64,000 nt of DNA from Impatiens glandulifera (GCF_907164915.1 NC_061867.1:24404308-24468307), one strand, 5' to 3'; counted from the stretch's first letter, positions 46,270 through 58,084 are shown. Made by a program: numbers and translations. Notes: generated by a model from the sequence alone, not told the origin.

Positions 46270-47663
46270 TCAGGATCTAGATCTAGCAGGTTTCAACATG
46301 CTGATTTGATATTTGACAGCATCACCAGACCTTGTCCATGCATAGACAACATAGTTAAGCCTTTTATTTTCAGATGAAAGAGTTTGAATCTGTTCCTTGA
46401 GCATCTCATTCTCAGATGAGATCTCTTCAATCTTCTTTTCAAAATCATTTGACTCTTCCCCTTTAAACTGACTTAGTTTGTTTACATCTGATGAAGATTT
46501 AGTTTCATTTAGAGATTCTGCTAGCTTTTTGTACTCGATGACCATGTCATTTAGTGCAGCTACTAGTTGTTCCCTTGAAAACCTTTCGGAAGAGAAATCA
46601 AATACCTCAGTCTCCTGAGTTTCTTCCTCATTTTCTCTAGACATGAAGCAAACTACGTCTTCTTCATCACTTTCACTGGATGAAAAATACGAGCCACGAC
46701 TGCTTCCTCGGTTCTTTCCATCACCAGCCACAAGAGCCTTCAGCTCTTTTCCATCATCCTTGGCATCTTCGCGCTTTGGCTTCCGGCATTCCGATGCATA
46801 ATGACCTTTAATACCACAGTTAAAACAAGTAACATTAGCTTTAGATTTTCTATTATCATTAGAATTTGAAGAGTTTGAGTTAGAGTTGCTCTTCTTCATG
46901 AAGTCGCCAAACTTCTTCACAAAGAGAGACATGGCATCGCTGCTCAGCTGCTGAGCTGCCATCTTCACGTCCGGAGCGGTTGGTGGCTCTCAGTAGTCAC
47001 CAGCGCCTTGGCAATGATAACGGACGAGGGTTGATCTTCTTCCATCCTACAGTTCAGCTCGAATTCATAGGCCTTAAGGTCAGTAAAGAGATCAAAGAGA
47101 GAGATCTTGTTAAGATCTTTGGATTCTCTCATTGCCATAGTCTTTATATCCCATTCTCTTGGAAGAGCACGCATGACCTTGATAGCAAGCTCCCTGTTGT
47201 TATAGGTCTTGCCTAGGATGGACAAAGAGGAGACGATCTTGCTGAATCTGGTGTCGAAATCGTTCATTGTTTCACCAAGACGCATTTTGAAGTTGTCGAA
47301 CTGTTGAGTGGCAACCATGATCTTGTTTTCCTTGGTTTGCTCGTTGCCCTCACACAATTGAGTGAGTCTGTCCCAGACCTCTTTGGTATTATCGCATTCG
47401 ATGATGTAGTTGAACATACTGTCATCGAGAGATCTGTACAGAACATCAAGAGCCATGTTGTTGAGGTTGTTCTACCTCTTTTCATCAGCAGTCCAGTCAG
47501 CCTTCTCCTTATCAACCTTAATAGGGCCTTCTGTGACAACGCTCCACATGTCATCATGAAGAGAAGAGAGATGAGCAAGAACTATTTTCTTCCAAACAAT
47601 GTAGTTTTCACGAGAGAAGGTTGGAATGGCCGTAGCACTGGCATCTTTGTGTATGGTCGACAT
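46270..47663 (-). pseudogene. Copia gag of the pol-less element
   Basis: Starts at ATG 47663, about 30 bases inside the primer site. The N-terminus reads PTFSRENYIVWKKIVLAHL. The UBN2 core follows: EVWDRLTQLCEG, IMVATQQFDNFKMRLGETMN, FDTRFSKIVSSLSILGKTYN, VMRALPREWDIKTMAMRES and DLKAYEFELN. A CCHC zinc knuckle CFNCGIKGHYASEC and a long acidic, coiled C-terminus (LKEQIQTLSSENKRLN) end it. It has one in-frame TAG at 47472 and one frameshift near 46968. Otherwise it is unusually intact, so it was recently under selection. Gag packages the element RNA in the cytoplasm. Confidence 0.88.
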
Positions 47664-47692
47664 ATTTCAGGAAAGGCTTGAGAATAGAAACA

Positions 47693-47706
47693 GGGCTCTA
47701 ATACCA
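47693..47706 (-). other. Primer-binding site of the pol-less Copia element
   Basis: The minus strand reads TGGTATTAGAGCCC next to the LTR at 47709, one change from the initiator-Met-tRNA complement TGGTATCAGAGC. Confidence 0.85.
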
Positions 47707-47708
47707 AT

Positions 47709-49730
47709 TGATAGGATCGGATTTATCGATAGAGACGGGGGTCTGGCTAAGGATGAAGGCTTATGAAAAACGTTTTGAAAGAAATTGTGTTAGGGATTTA
47801 ATTCGCTTTCTATTCTACGCAAACTTGTGTGTAAACACTTGAAACGGATTCAAGGCGGAATTGTTTACTTGGGTTTGAAGCACAAGATGAAATATGAAAA
47901 GACGACAGAAATGAAGAACACAATAGTTTGTTTATGAATGTTCGGAGAAAGTCTCCTACGTCACCCTTCTTCCAACCACCGGAAGGATTCACTATAATAT
48001 GGTTCGAATCAAATACAGTTTACACACACACTTAGCTCACTGTTGAACAGAACACTTTCTGTTCAACTACAAGATGAAGAATATCACTCAGCTAAAGGTG
48101 TTTTGATTCTAGCTCTCTCTTGATTCACACACAGTACAATCAGAAACAAGCTTCACAGTTCAATAAGCAAGATGATTGAGTAGTTTCTCTCTCTGCAAAA
48201 TCAGATTGCTTGTTCGTTCGGCAGAATTCATAAGGCTAGCAGTTGTGCTTGTTAAGGCAGATTTTCCGTTGTCCTTGAGATTTGTTAAATACTAAGCAGG
48301 AGCTAACGGTCGAAACTTCAAGAATGATACGTGACATTCTTCCATTGAAAAGCCTCCATTGTACACAGCAGGTTCTGAGCACAAGGATCGTGGCCGTACA
48401 TCACTGGTAGTGTGCCGAATATTCCATCAGGGATGTACCCGCAAAACAAGTAATGTGAGGAAAATTCTCTTACGTGACATTCTTGATTGGATGCATATAG
48501 CTGCTGTACTAATCTTCACTAGAAAGTGGAGTAGAAGTAGGGTACAGCTATAGCACGTGGGTAGGAGAAATGCTAGATTCAAGCGTACTACTTAAACTGA
48601 GCATTAGACGGATTGTGAAAATCAGTCTAATGAAATAAGTCATCTCCTTCTAACAGAAAAAGTTTATTAGACCTCCTGGTCTAATAGAATTAGACTCGCG
48701 TCTAATTACAATAATATTAGACTACACGTCTAACTCCACTGAGTTAGACTACACGTCTAATTCCGGTTCTACCTCAGACTTGCCTGAAGGAGTTAGACGC
48801 ACGTCTAACTTTCACTAATTAGACTACACGTCTAATTATCCAATAACCATTAGACTGCACGTCTAACTCCACTGAGTTAGACTGCACGTCTAATTCCGGT
48901 TCTACTTAAGACTTGTCTGAAGGACTTAGACGCACATCTAACTTTCACTAATTAGACTACACGTCTAATTATCCAATAACCATTAGATTGCACGTCTAAC
49001 TCCACTGAGTTAGTCTGCACGTCTAATTCCGGTTCTACCTCAGTTTTGTCTGAAGGAGTTAGACGCACGTCTATCTTTCACATTCTATTAGACAGCACGT
49101 CTAACTCCACTGAGTTAGACAGCACGTCTAACTCCACTGAGTTAGACTGCACGTCTAATTCCGCATAAATTAGACTACACGTCTTATTGCAAGTATATTA
49201 GACTACACGTGTAACTCCGATGAGTTAGACTGTACGTCTAATTCAGAATATCAATTAGACTACCCATCTAATTACAAACATATTAGACTTACGTCTAATT
49301 CCGTGTAGTTGTATTCATTAGACTAACGTCTAATTCTTTACATTCATTAGACTACACGTCTAACTCCGATGAGTTAGACTGTACGTCTAATTCTATACAT
49401 TAGACTTACGTCTAATTCCGTGCATTCATTAGACTACAGTCTAACTGTACGTCTAATTCTATGCATTAGACTTACGTCTAATTCCGTGTATCTATTAGAC
49501 CATCCGTCTAATTACACGTCTATTAGACTACACGTCTAACTCCGATGAGTTAGACTGTAAGTCTAATTTTATGCAATGAAAGACAAAATTGGTCTAATGA
49601 CCCTCATTAGATCCAAGTCTTATGACATATTGTTTCAATACACCTGTATCAAAACTCATAAGTTATTTCATCATCAAAATCTCAGTGGTTAAATTATTTC
49701 AACACTTAGTTAAAATAATTTGACCCAACA
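47709..49730 (-). repeat. 5' LTR (minus strand) of the pol-less Copia element
   Basis: 2022 bp with ends identical to 39453-41448. It contains the palindromic array at about 48600-49590 and is followed by the GAAAT target duplication (49731-49735). Confidence 0.92.
48600..49590. repeat. Palindromic TTAGAC/GTCTAA array, right LTR
   Basis: Same array as 40330-41310, with small differences: one 25-bp unit duplicated near 49090-49150, others lost. Copy number in this family is therefore changing. Confidence 0.92.
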
Positions 49731-49735
49731 GAAAT

Positions 49736-51233
49736 ATATGATTGATAAATATCATCTGGATGATCATAATTGGTTGAATGGAATATAAAAACTTAGGAGA
49801 AAATGGGCTACGACGTTTATTAATGAAAAGTTAAGTGCGGGACTTTTGGCTACTTCAAGGAGCGAGGTCACAAATATGGTTTTGAAAAAGGCAGATAATA
49901 AAATGAGTTCTTTGTATGAATTTGTGATGAATTATCTAAAGATTGAAGATAATTGGCGGGTAAAAGAGAAGACCAAGGATACTCGTTGTCGTCATGGTAA
50001 GCCTTCACAAATTTTGAAAAAACATTCATTGTTGATTCATGTTGCTGATGTTTATACACTTACCATACACCGATTATTTGAGGTTGAATTGGTTAATTCT
50101 TTGAATTGAAAATATGTTGAAGCACCATCTTATTTTGGTAATGATTCGAATTTGATCGAGATCAAAGTAAAATCTCATGATGAAAATTCAAGGGTTAGAC
50201 ACGTGATGTTCAACAGACAGAATCATGAGATAAAGTGCAGTTGTCACAAGTTTGAGATAATGGGAATATTGTGTAAACATGCTTTGATGGTGTTTAACTC
50301 TATGGATGTCACTATTTTACCAAACTGTTACATTTTAAAGAGATGGACGAAAAATGTAAGAAATAGAATTATCTCTTATTTTCAAGAAAGTAAAAGTGGT
50401 GGTCATGCATCTAAGATGGTATTTGTCAACCAAGTAATGAGATTGATATACGATCTAACTCAACTGAGCAAACTTCATGAGGATGCGAGAAATATATTAT
50501 GTAGATTGCTTGACAATGCAAAAGATGAAATCTCTAAACTTGTCTCGAATTTGAATGTAGAAGATGAGATACCATGTGATGATATTCAAAATGATGGAAC
50601 ATATGTACGTAACCCACTCACTGCTAAAGCAAAAGGAGTTACAAATGCAAATATTACACGACATTGGGATACTAAAAGCAAAAAAGGAAAAGGAAAGGGA
50701 AAAGCTCAAAATTCAAGTAAGTTTTTATTTTTCATAACTTTATTCATGTACTCGTTATATAGTTAATCTACCATTAATTTTGTAATTTTCTTTGATTTGT
50801 TAGGTGTAAAAAGAGCAAAAAAGAAGGGTCAAAATTCACAAGATGCCGCAAACACACATGAAATGAATTATATATCATCATAAAAACACTCAAATTCCAC
50901 TTTATTGCAATATATGTCGGCACCTCCTCAATTTACATCTCCGTATGGACACAATTATCATTTCAATATGGTAACTAATTTTTTATAATTTTCAATTTTA
51001 ATGATGAATTTGGGCACAATCAAAATTTATATCTTATATTTATTTTTTTGTATTTTAAATGCAGTTTGGCGGTCCTCATTTGGGGGGTTTTCATCCATCA
51101 TAATTTTTGGGGTCTCCATATCACTTTGGGGGTTCTCATACATCACAAGTAAGAAATGTTACAAAAAAAACATTAAACTTATTTAAATATGACTATTTTT
51201 TTTAATGTTTAGGGGCACGATCCTGATAACTGA
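49736..51233 (+). pseudogene. FAR1-like MULE transposase, C-terminal half
   Basis: After the second GAAAT the reading resumes as MIDKYHLDDHNWLNGIYKLR and KWATTFINEKLSAG, joining EFETIWKL across the insertion. A SWIM zinc finger follows at about 50200-50290 (CSC...ILCKH, pattern CxCx(n)CxH), then FQESKSGGHASKM. Splice sites are visible: a donor at 50717 (CAA|GTAAGT) and acceptor at 50803 (TTGTTAG|), a donor after CATTTCAATATG at about 50970 and acceptor at about 51063, and an acceptor at 51212. The last exon encodes GHDPDN and a stop at 51231-51233. Internal stops (50107-50109, 50881-50883, about 51103) kill it. Confidence 0.82.
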
Positions 51234-51881
51234 AGAAGCGTACCAGTATTATACTTAGTGTCTCTAAAATTGTGTGAGGTATTTATAGTTTGATTTACGA
51301 CTACCTTCTATTTGAATTACTATCATCGCCAATATGTTTTTTTTTGGACAGGTGTTACTTTAGGATTTGCATACCTATCAGCTGGAATTTACAAACATGC
51401 TATTCTACTTTTGCAGCTGGATTTTTGTGTAGCTATGAAACAAAATTATGAACTTGTCATATTTGTGTAGTTGAATTTGTGATACTTGTTATATTATGTA
51501 GCTGGATTTGTAATACTTGTCATATTTATGTAGTAAAAATTATGAACTTGTCATAGTTTGAGTTTTCTTAGCATTTTTCTCATTTGATCATATTAATAGT
51601 GATGATGGTTCTTTTATTATTATCAGTTATTAGATGATCAAAACTTATATAGTTTATACAATTTATACTACCAAACATCTCATTTCTGAAAGTGCTCGAT
51701 TCATTAAATGTAGAGAGTGTTGCTAAACAAAAAAGATGAATGCAAATATATAAAAAATTAAAAACCATTGTTGTTAAACAAAAAGAACCTATAAATATTA
51801 ATTAATAGCTCGTATCCACTACATTACATATATAAATAATATACACACAAATCCCTCTATCACAGTAAAACATAACTCTCT

Positions 51882-52012
51882 TCACATTCTCCTTGAGGGC
51901 AGGTAGAGGCCGAATTCCTGGTTTGGCAGCTGTGAACCACCCTTGGTCCCATTCTCATATCTCTGGTTTAATATAGAATCTGGCTCCACTAAATGTGGAT
52001 AATAGGCTGGGA
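51882..52012 (-). pseudogene. Possible captured terminal exon inside the MULE
   Basis: The minus strand shows a good 3' splice site (TTTTGCAG ending at 52013). It is followed by 43 open codons without a break: PAYYPHLVEPDSILNQRYEN, then GTKGGSQLPNQEFGLYLPSRRM and TGA at 51882-51884. The composition looks like a real protein end, unlike other short frames nearby. I do not recognise the family. It lies convergent to the transposase, where MuDR-type elements can carry a second gene or captured host sequence. No upstream exon could be found. Confidence 0.5.
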
Positions 52013-52245
52013 CTGCAAAAATTTATTTATTTATTTAACAGTATTCCATCTATAAACAAACATTACAAGAAAATCAGATAGAAATCAAGATCTGATTATG
52101 CCCTATACAAACATTATTCCATCTAAATGTGCATTTGGGATCTCAATTTATATATTTATGTAAGCATTATTCAAAATAAGTAGCAACCAAACCAACAAAT
52201 TAACAAATGGTCTATGTAGTAACAATATAGAACATTAGATACATG

Positions 52246-52460
52246 TTCAATAAGAAATCAATTGATTTTCTGAAATCATACAAAAATTTAAAACATAAAT
52301 ACTTAAAATTAAAAAATTCAATCACATAATAAACAAGCTGTAAATCAAATCTAATTCAATTTTTTACAAATCAGATATAAAATCCCTTAAAGCTTCATCA
52401 CAAGAAGATAAAACTCATTCATTAAGACATTCAATTCAAGGATAAACAAAGATAAACAGA
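52246..52460 (-). repeat. MULE inner inverted-repeat block, right
   Basis: The reverse complement matches 38029-38247 at roughly 90%: ATCCTTGAA..TGTCTTAATGAA, GTGATGAAG, ATATCTGATTTGTAAAA, ACAGCTTGTTTATTATGTGA and AAATCAATTGATTTCTT. Confidence 0.88.
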
Positions 52461-53071
52461 TGGATGAAGAATATTTTTAGCCTGAAAGTTGTGAAAGACC
52501 GGCAGTTGTCAGTTGGCTCGGACACTGCATTTTAGATGGGATTTAGAAATTTGGGTTCGAATATTTCACTCTAACCCAAGTGTATGTAACCCATGTTGTC
52601 TTTATTTAAAATCTATCAATTTAGAAGAACTACTATCGATCGCCTTCATTTGCTTTTCTCTTCTTCTTCGTTGTTCTTCGTTATCTAATTATGATTACTG
52701 TTATTATGTAGGAGAGAAATACAACACAGGTGTGTATTCGTATAAATAACTGTTGTTTGTCCCGGAAAGCATTTTAATGAGTTTCATGTTGAAGAAGAAG
52801 AAAGAAAGAGGGAGTACACTCAAGAGATGTAAATTAAACTAATTAATTTCCTGACATGTAAGCCATTGAGTGCCTTAATGTCCATCTTCCCCTGCTGCTT
52901 CATCGGTAGGTGTGGTTAGTTTATTTCAATTTAAGAAATGAAAATAATTTTGAACTGAAGTGATGCAGAAGATCAGGCGGCGACCATAAAGGTAAGGAAG
53001 TCGATGGTTGAGTTTCAGTCAAGTTGGAATTATGCGGGATGGAAATAGAAAAGGAACTAGTGAAGGCGTTA

Positions 53072-53079
53072 GAGACGAG
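53072..53079. other. hAT target-site duplication, left
   Basis: GAGACGAG, identical to 55753-55760. Eight bases is the hAT length. Confidence 0.88.
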
Positions 53080-53251
53080 TAGGGGTGAGCAAACGGGTAA
53101 AGCCAACCCGTATTACTCAACCCATATTCAACTCAAATTAAATTTACCCAACCCATAATTCAACCCATATTATTTACTAATATGGGTTGGGTATGGGTTG
53201 AGTTGAGTATGGGTTGGGTAACCCAAATTATTTATTTTTTATTTTTTATTT

Positions 53252-54245
53252 AACAAGTATTTGACTCATTTAACACATTTTTATTCGTTTAACACGTTTT
53301 TCACGTTTTTCATGTTTTTCACGTTTTTGACATTTTTAATACGTTTTTCACACATTTAACACGTTGAACACGTTTTTCATGTTATTCATGTTTTAGCATG
53401 TTTAACACGTCTAACACGTTTTTGACATGTTTGACACGTTTAACACATTTTGACACATTTTTGGCACGTTTAACACGTTTTGACACGTTTAACATGTTTT
53501 TCACATTTTGACACGTTTCACATGTTTTTCACATTTTTGGCACGTTTTGACACGTTTAACACGTTTTGACACGTTTAACATGTTTTTCACATTTTTGACA
53601 CGTTTCACACTTTATTCACGTTTTTGGCACGTTTTGACACGTTTAACACGTTTTCCACGTTTCTGACACGTTTTGACACGTTTAACATGTTTTCGACACG
53701 TTTAATACGTTTTTCACATTATTGACACGTTTCACACGTTTTTCACATTTTGGCATGTTTAACACATTTTGACACGTTTAACACGTTTTGACACGTTTAA
53801 CACGTTTTCCACGTTTTGAGACGTTTAACACGTTTTTGACACGTTTTTCACGTTTTCGACATGTTTAATACGTTTTCGACACGTTTAATACGTTTTTCAC
53901 ATATTCAACACGTTTAATACATTTGACACGTTAGATATTATTTTCATGTTTTGACATGTTTAACGCGTTTTTAACACGTTTGACACATTTTTCACGACTA
54001 CGACACATTTAACACATTTTCACGTTTTTGGCACGTTTAACACGTATTGACATGTTTAACATGTTTTTCACGTTTTTCACATTATTAACACGTTTAACAC
54101 GTTTGTAACATGTTTAACATGTTTTCACACGTTTTTCACGTTTTTGGCACGTTTAACACTTTTTGATACATATTGCACGTTTAACACGTTTTTGACACGA
54201 TTAACATGTTTTTCACATTTTGACACGTTAAATACGTTTTCACAA
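53252..54245 (+). repeat. Left arm of giant inverted array (ACACGTTT units)
   Basis: A run of 11-12-bp words such as ACACGTTTTTG, ACACGTTTAAC and CACGTTTTTCAC, in variable order. Many have ACGT cores. Reading frames here only translate the repeat. Confidence 0.9.
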
Positions 54246-55530
54246 GTTTAATGTCAAACGTGTGAAAAATATATTAAACGTGACAAAAATGCCAAAAACG
54301 TGTTAAACGCGACAAAAACGTGTTAAAACTTATCAAAACGTGTTAACGTGCAAAAAATAGGTTAAACATGTCAAAAATATGTTAAATATGTAAAAATGTG
54401 CTATAATGTCAGAAACGTGTTAAACGTGCCAAAAACGTGAAAAACGTGTTAAACATGTTACAAACGTATTAAACATGTTACAAACATGTTAAATGTGTTA
54501 AGAATGTGAAAAACATGTTAAACATGTCAAAAACTTATTAAACGTACCAAAATATGAAAAACGTGTTAATGTGTGAAAAACGTGTCAAATATGTCAAAAT
54601 GTGTTAAACATGCCAAAAACGTGAAAAACATATTAAATGTGTGAAACACGTGTTAAACGTGTGAAAACGTGTTAAACGTGCCAAACATGTGAAAATCGTA
54701 TTAAAATTATCAAAAACGTGTTAACGTGTTAGTTATGTTAAAAACGTGTTAAACGTGCAAAATGAAAAAAAAACGTGTTAAATTTGTCAGAAACGCGTTA
54801 AACGTATTATAATGTCAAAAACGTGTTAAACGTGACAAAAACGTGTTATTAGTATGAAAACATGTTAAACATGTCAAAAACTTATTAAACGTGCCATAAA
54901 TGTAAAAACGTGTTAAATGTGTGAAAAACATGTTTTAAGTGTGAAAACGTGATAAAAATATTAAAAACGTGTTAAACATATTAAAAACGTGTTAAAATGT
55001 CAAAAACGTGTTAAACGTGTCAAAAACGTGAAAATCGTGTTAAACTTATCAAAAACGTGTTAAATATGTTTAAAACGTGTTAAACGTGTCAAAAACGTGG
55101 AAATCGTGTTAAACTTATAAAAAACGTGTTAACGTGTTCAATAAGTTAAAAACGTGTTAAACGTGATAAAAACGTAAAATAACGTGTTAAACTTGTCAAA
55201 AACGCATTAAACGTATTAAACATGTCAAAACGTGTTCGACGTGACAAAAACGTGAAAAACGTGTTATCAGTGTGAAAATGTGTGAAACATGTCAAAAACG
55301 TGTTAAACATGTCAAAAACGTGAAAACGTGTTAAATGTATCAAAAATGTGAAAACGTGTGCAAAACGTGTTAAACGTGTCAAAAACGTGAAAACGTGTGA
55401 AAAACGTGTTAAGTGTGTGAAAAACATGTTATAAGTGAAACGTATTAAAAATATTAAAAACGTGTTAGATGTGTGGAAAACGTGTTAAACGTATGAAAAA
55501 TATGTTAAACATGTCAAAAACGTGTTCGAC
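54246..55530 (-). repeat. Right arm of giant inverted array (AAACGTGT units)
   Basis: The same words in reverse complement (CGTGTTAAACGTG, TCAAAAACGTG). The switch near 54245 has almost no spacer, so the transcript or single strand could fold into a hairpin over 1 kb long. Confidence 0.9.
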
Positions 55531-55949
55531 TTAAAGTTGAAGATGATTAGTTTATATTGGATTAATAATAAAGAATTAAACTAAATTTATATAATTTGGG
55601 TAATTTGGGTAATCCTAACCCAACCCAAATTAAACTCAACCCATACTCAACCCAACCCATACTCAACCCAACCCATATTACCCAACCCAAATTAATATTT
55701 TGGGTTTGGGTTAGGGTTGGGTTTGGGTAAACACATATTATGCTCACCCCTAGAGACGAGTTTCGAAATGGAGAATAAAAGCTGGAACCTGATCGAAAGG
55801 GGAAGCTTGCACAGGAACGTCAAGGTGTCGTGTTTCGTTTCAGAACTGCCGTGCACCGGTTGAATACCAAAGAGCTAGAAGGTTAAGTTTTTCATTTAGT
55901 TTTATTTTATTTTTATGACAAAGGTATGTTTGAATGATAAAATTGGGTG

Positions 55950-56159
55950 ATAAACTATATATTTTTAAAAAAAATATATGAATATGACGTGGCATTACCA
56001 TGTCAACAAAATTTTAATGTCGTTAAATAATTCTGTTAAAGAAGAATAAATTTGACATTTTTGGTCAAATTTATATACATAAATAGATAGAATTTTATAA
56101 CTTTAATAATAAATTTGACACTCTTGTTCAACTTTATAGATAAAATTGACATTTTTCCC
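55950..56159 (-). repeat. MULE right terminal inverted repeat, outer part
   Basis: Reverse complement of 37202-37400 with modest divergence, ending GACATTTTTCCC at 56159. It is followed by the duplication ATTTAATAAT (56160-56169). Confidence 0.85.
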
Positions 56160-56169
56160 ATTTAATAAT

Positions 56170-56911
56170 ATTTCTCACTTCAACTTTTTATTATTTTAAA
56201 AAAGTATTTAATAATTGTTCTTTCTTTAATTTTTTAATTATAAAATATTATAAATATTTACTCCATTTGAAATTGGATCGTTATGAGATAAATTATTTAA
56301 CTTAAACTAGAAATTAATAAATAGAACTCAAATTACTAATATTAAACTTAGATAAAAAAAAAATTCTATAGTTTTAATATTATATGTTAGTTGAATTGAA
56401 TTTTTAATAAATATTATATGAAGATGAAATAGAAAAAAATAAGAGACATTTTAAAAAATAAAATAGAGAATTATAAAAAATAATAACAGATTAGTATTAT
56501 ATATATATATATATATATAATTTAATATATATATTTTATTAATTTGATTTATTCATTCTCATTGTTATTACTTAATATTTTTTATATTTAATTTTTATTC
56601 TCTCTTATATTATGTATATTAATTAATTTATTAATTTTTCCAATTATTATTTTTAAAAATATATAAATTAATTAATTAATTCAAATATATAAATATATCA
56701 TTATAATGAATAGATAAAAAAAAATAATAGTAAAGATTCTCTTTTTGTCCAACAGAGTAATTATTATAGATTTTTATTAATAAATAAAAGAAAATAAATT
56801 ATTGAAAAAGAAATAATTAAAATGCATTTATTAAGAATATTTATACTGAAAATTATAAAAAAAACAAATTATTAAATGCGTCATATTTAAATATTTAAGA
56901 GAGAATATGTA
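56170..56911. other. AT-rich spacer with (AT)n
   Basis: Includes a (TA)n microsatellite at about 56495-56518. No gene is visible. Confidence 0.6.
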
Positions 56912-58082
56912 TGTTAGATAAAATTGACCGGTTAATAAAAATTTAACAAAATAAACTTATTGTGCAGGAACGATTAAGAATTCCAACTGGTCAAGTAATC
57001 AAATCGGTTAGAAGAAGCAAGTGACAAAGCCAAAAACGGAAGCTGTCCGGTTGAACCGATCAACCGGTTAACATGATCAGTTGGAATGAAGTATTCAATT
57101 CAAATCCAAAGAACAAACCCAACGAGAAGACCATTTAGAGAAATAAGTCAAGGATATCAAATAAAGAACAAATTACAAATTGGTGCAAGTAAACACTTTG
57201 GGCATATGCAGAAGATGACATCAAAGGATCAGACTATAACATTACCATATTCATACAAGTCTGATGATATGTTGAAGGCTGCAGAAGATTGCCTGAAGAA
57301 AAGTTATTATTTTGGTATAAGTCAAAGGAGATATCTCCCAGGTGCAGGCAACCGTCCAACCGATAGTTGTCATAATCAAGCAAAGACAAATCGAGTCCGT
57401 CTGCTCCATGCCTTGGAAACCTAAACCGCATTTAATGCTATGCCGAACCTCTGAAGTTATTCGTTGAAGAAATGTGACCGTTGGGATATTTCACCTATAA
57501 AAGGAGAAACTGGAGAAGCTGAACACATAAGTGTGAGAAACAAGTGAACAAGTGCTAAGAAAGAACAAGAACAAGTTACAAAGTGTTTATCTCTCTAAGA
57601 TTCAAAGCTTGAGTGTGTTTGTGAAGTGTGTTACAATTTCTGTGAGAAATATAAAAGTGATTATCGAGCAGTAAATAAGAATCGATTGTGTACTGTGTTT
57701 GTGTATTCCTTAGTGAATATCCTTCTCGTGGTTTGAGAAGAAGGGGTGACGTAGGAGTTTTATCTCCGAACATTCATAAAAACCTGTCGCGTGCTTTACT
57801 TTCTTCTGGTTCCACATTCTAACCGACTCATATTATTCCGACCGCCTTACTAATTCTCAACCGACACTCTCCAAACCGCATCTCTATCCATCTTGTGTGT
57901 GTGTTGCTTCAATCTGAAACAAATCACTTCCGCACTTGAACTCAGTTCAAGGGTTTGTGACAGCTTGTGCAGTATTGAAATCGGTGTTAATTCTTAACCG
58001 GATTAACGTCAATCGTTGAGTGTAGTCAGAGACTCTCCTTTAGCCGGACCCCGGTCCGCCATCGGCGATCTAGATCCTAACA
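56912..58082 (+). repeat. 5' LTR of the SIRE-like element
   Basis: Starts TGTTAGATAAAATTG and ends GATCTAGATCCTAACA, directly before the primer site; about 1171 bp. Contains a TATA box (CTATAAAAG) at 57495-57503. The partner LTR is outside the window, so the left end rests on the TGTTAG start and position. Small frames in it are not genes. Confidence 0.7.
57495..57503 (+). promoter_or_regulatory. LTR TATA box
   Basis: CTATAAAAG in CACCTATAAAAGGAG, about 580 bases before the LTR end. The likely core promoter for the element's genomic RNA. Confidence 0.65.
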
Positions 58083-58084
58083 AT

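Larger units (their letters stand above)
39453..49730 (-). mobile_element. Pol-less SIRE-like Copia element (gag plus extra ORF)
   Basis: LTRs 39453-41448 and 47709-49730, about 95% alike where compared, with TG...CA ends on either strand and GAAAT duplications. On the minus strand the order is LTR, primer site (47693-47706), gag (47663-46270), a spacer, an extra ORF (44886-41665), polypurine tract, LTR. Protease, integrase, RT and RNase H are wholly absent. This is the layout of non-autonomous 'TR-GAG' elements, which need a partner's enzymes. The Copia element at 56912 onward has a similar gag and extra ORF and represents the complete type. Confidence 0.9.
53080..55752. mobile_element. Fold-back hAT-type element made of an inverted tandem array
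   Basis: Ends in perfect 12-bp inverted repeats TAGGGGTGAGCA / TGCTCACCCCTA and is flanked by an exact 8-bp duplication; both are hAT features. Subterminal regions are rich in AACCCAACCC/GGGTTGGG words. There is no transposase. The interior is two arms of a short tandem repeat in opposite orientations meeting near 54245. It sits in the right arm of the MULE, so it is younger than the MULE insertion. Confidence 0.88.
37202..56159 (+). mobile_element. Mutator-like element (MULE) with two nested insertions
   Basis: The two ends are inverted copies. The first 50 bases from GGGAAAAATGTCAATTTTAT match the reverse of the last 50 with about three differences. A 10-bp duplication flanks them (Mutator elements make 8-11 bp, usually 9). 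A FAR1-type transposase pseudogene lies inside. Removing the nested Copia element (39453-49730) and hAT-type element (53080-55752) leaves about 6 kb, a normal size for an autonomous MULE. It is inactivated by stops, frameshifts and the insertions. Confidence 0.88.

Noticed and set aside
38249..51233. Domesticated FHY3/FAR1 host gene
   Set aside because: Terminal inverted repeats with a 10-bp target duplication surround it, and stops, shifts and a 10-kb insertion show a dead transposase.
52505..52570. tRNA-like text (TTGGCTCGGACA ... GGGTTCGAATA) in the MULE right arm
   Set aside because: Box A fits poorly, and no A-tail or target duplication is visible, so neither a tRNA gene nor a SINE is supported.
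55146..55427. Minus-strand frame with FTHLTRF-type repeats
   Set aside because: Translation of the ACACGTTT array in the hAT-type element.
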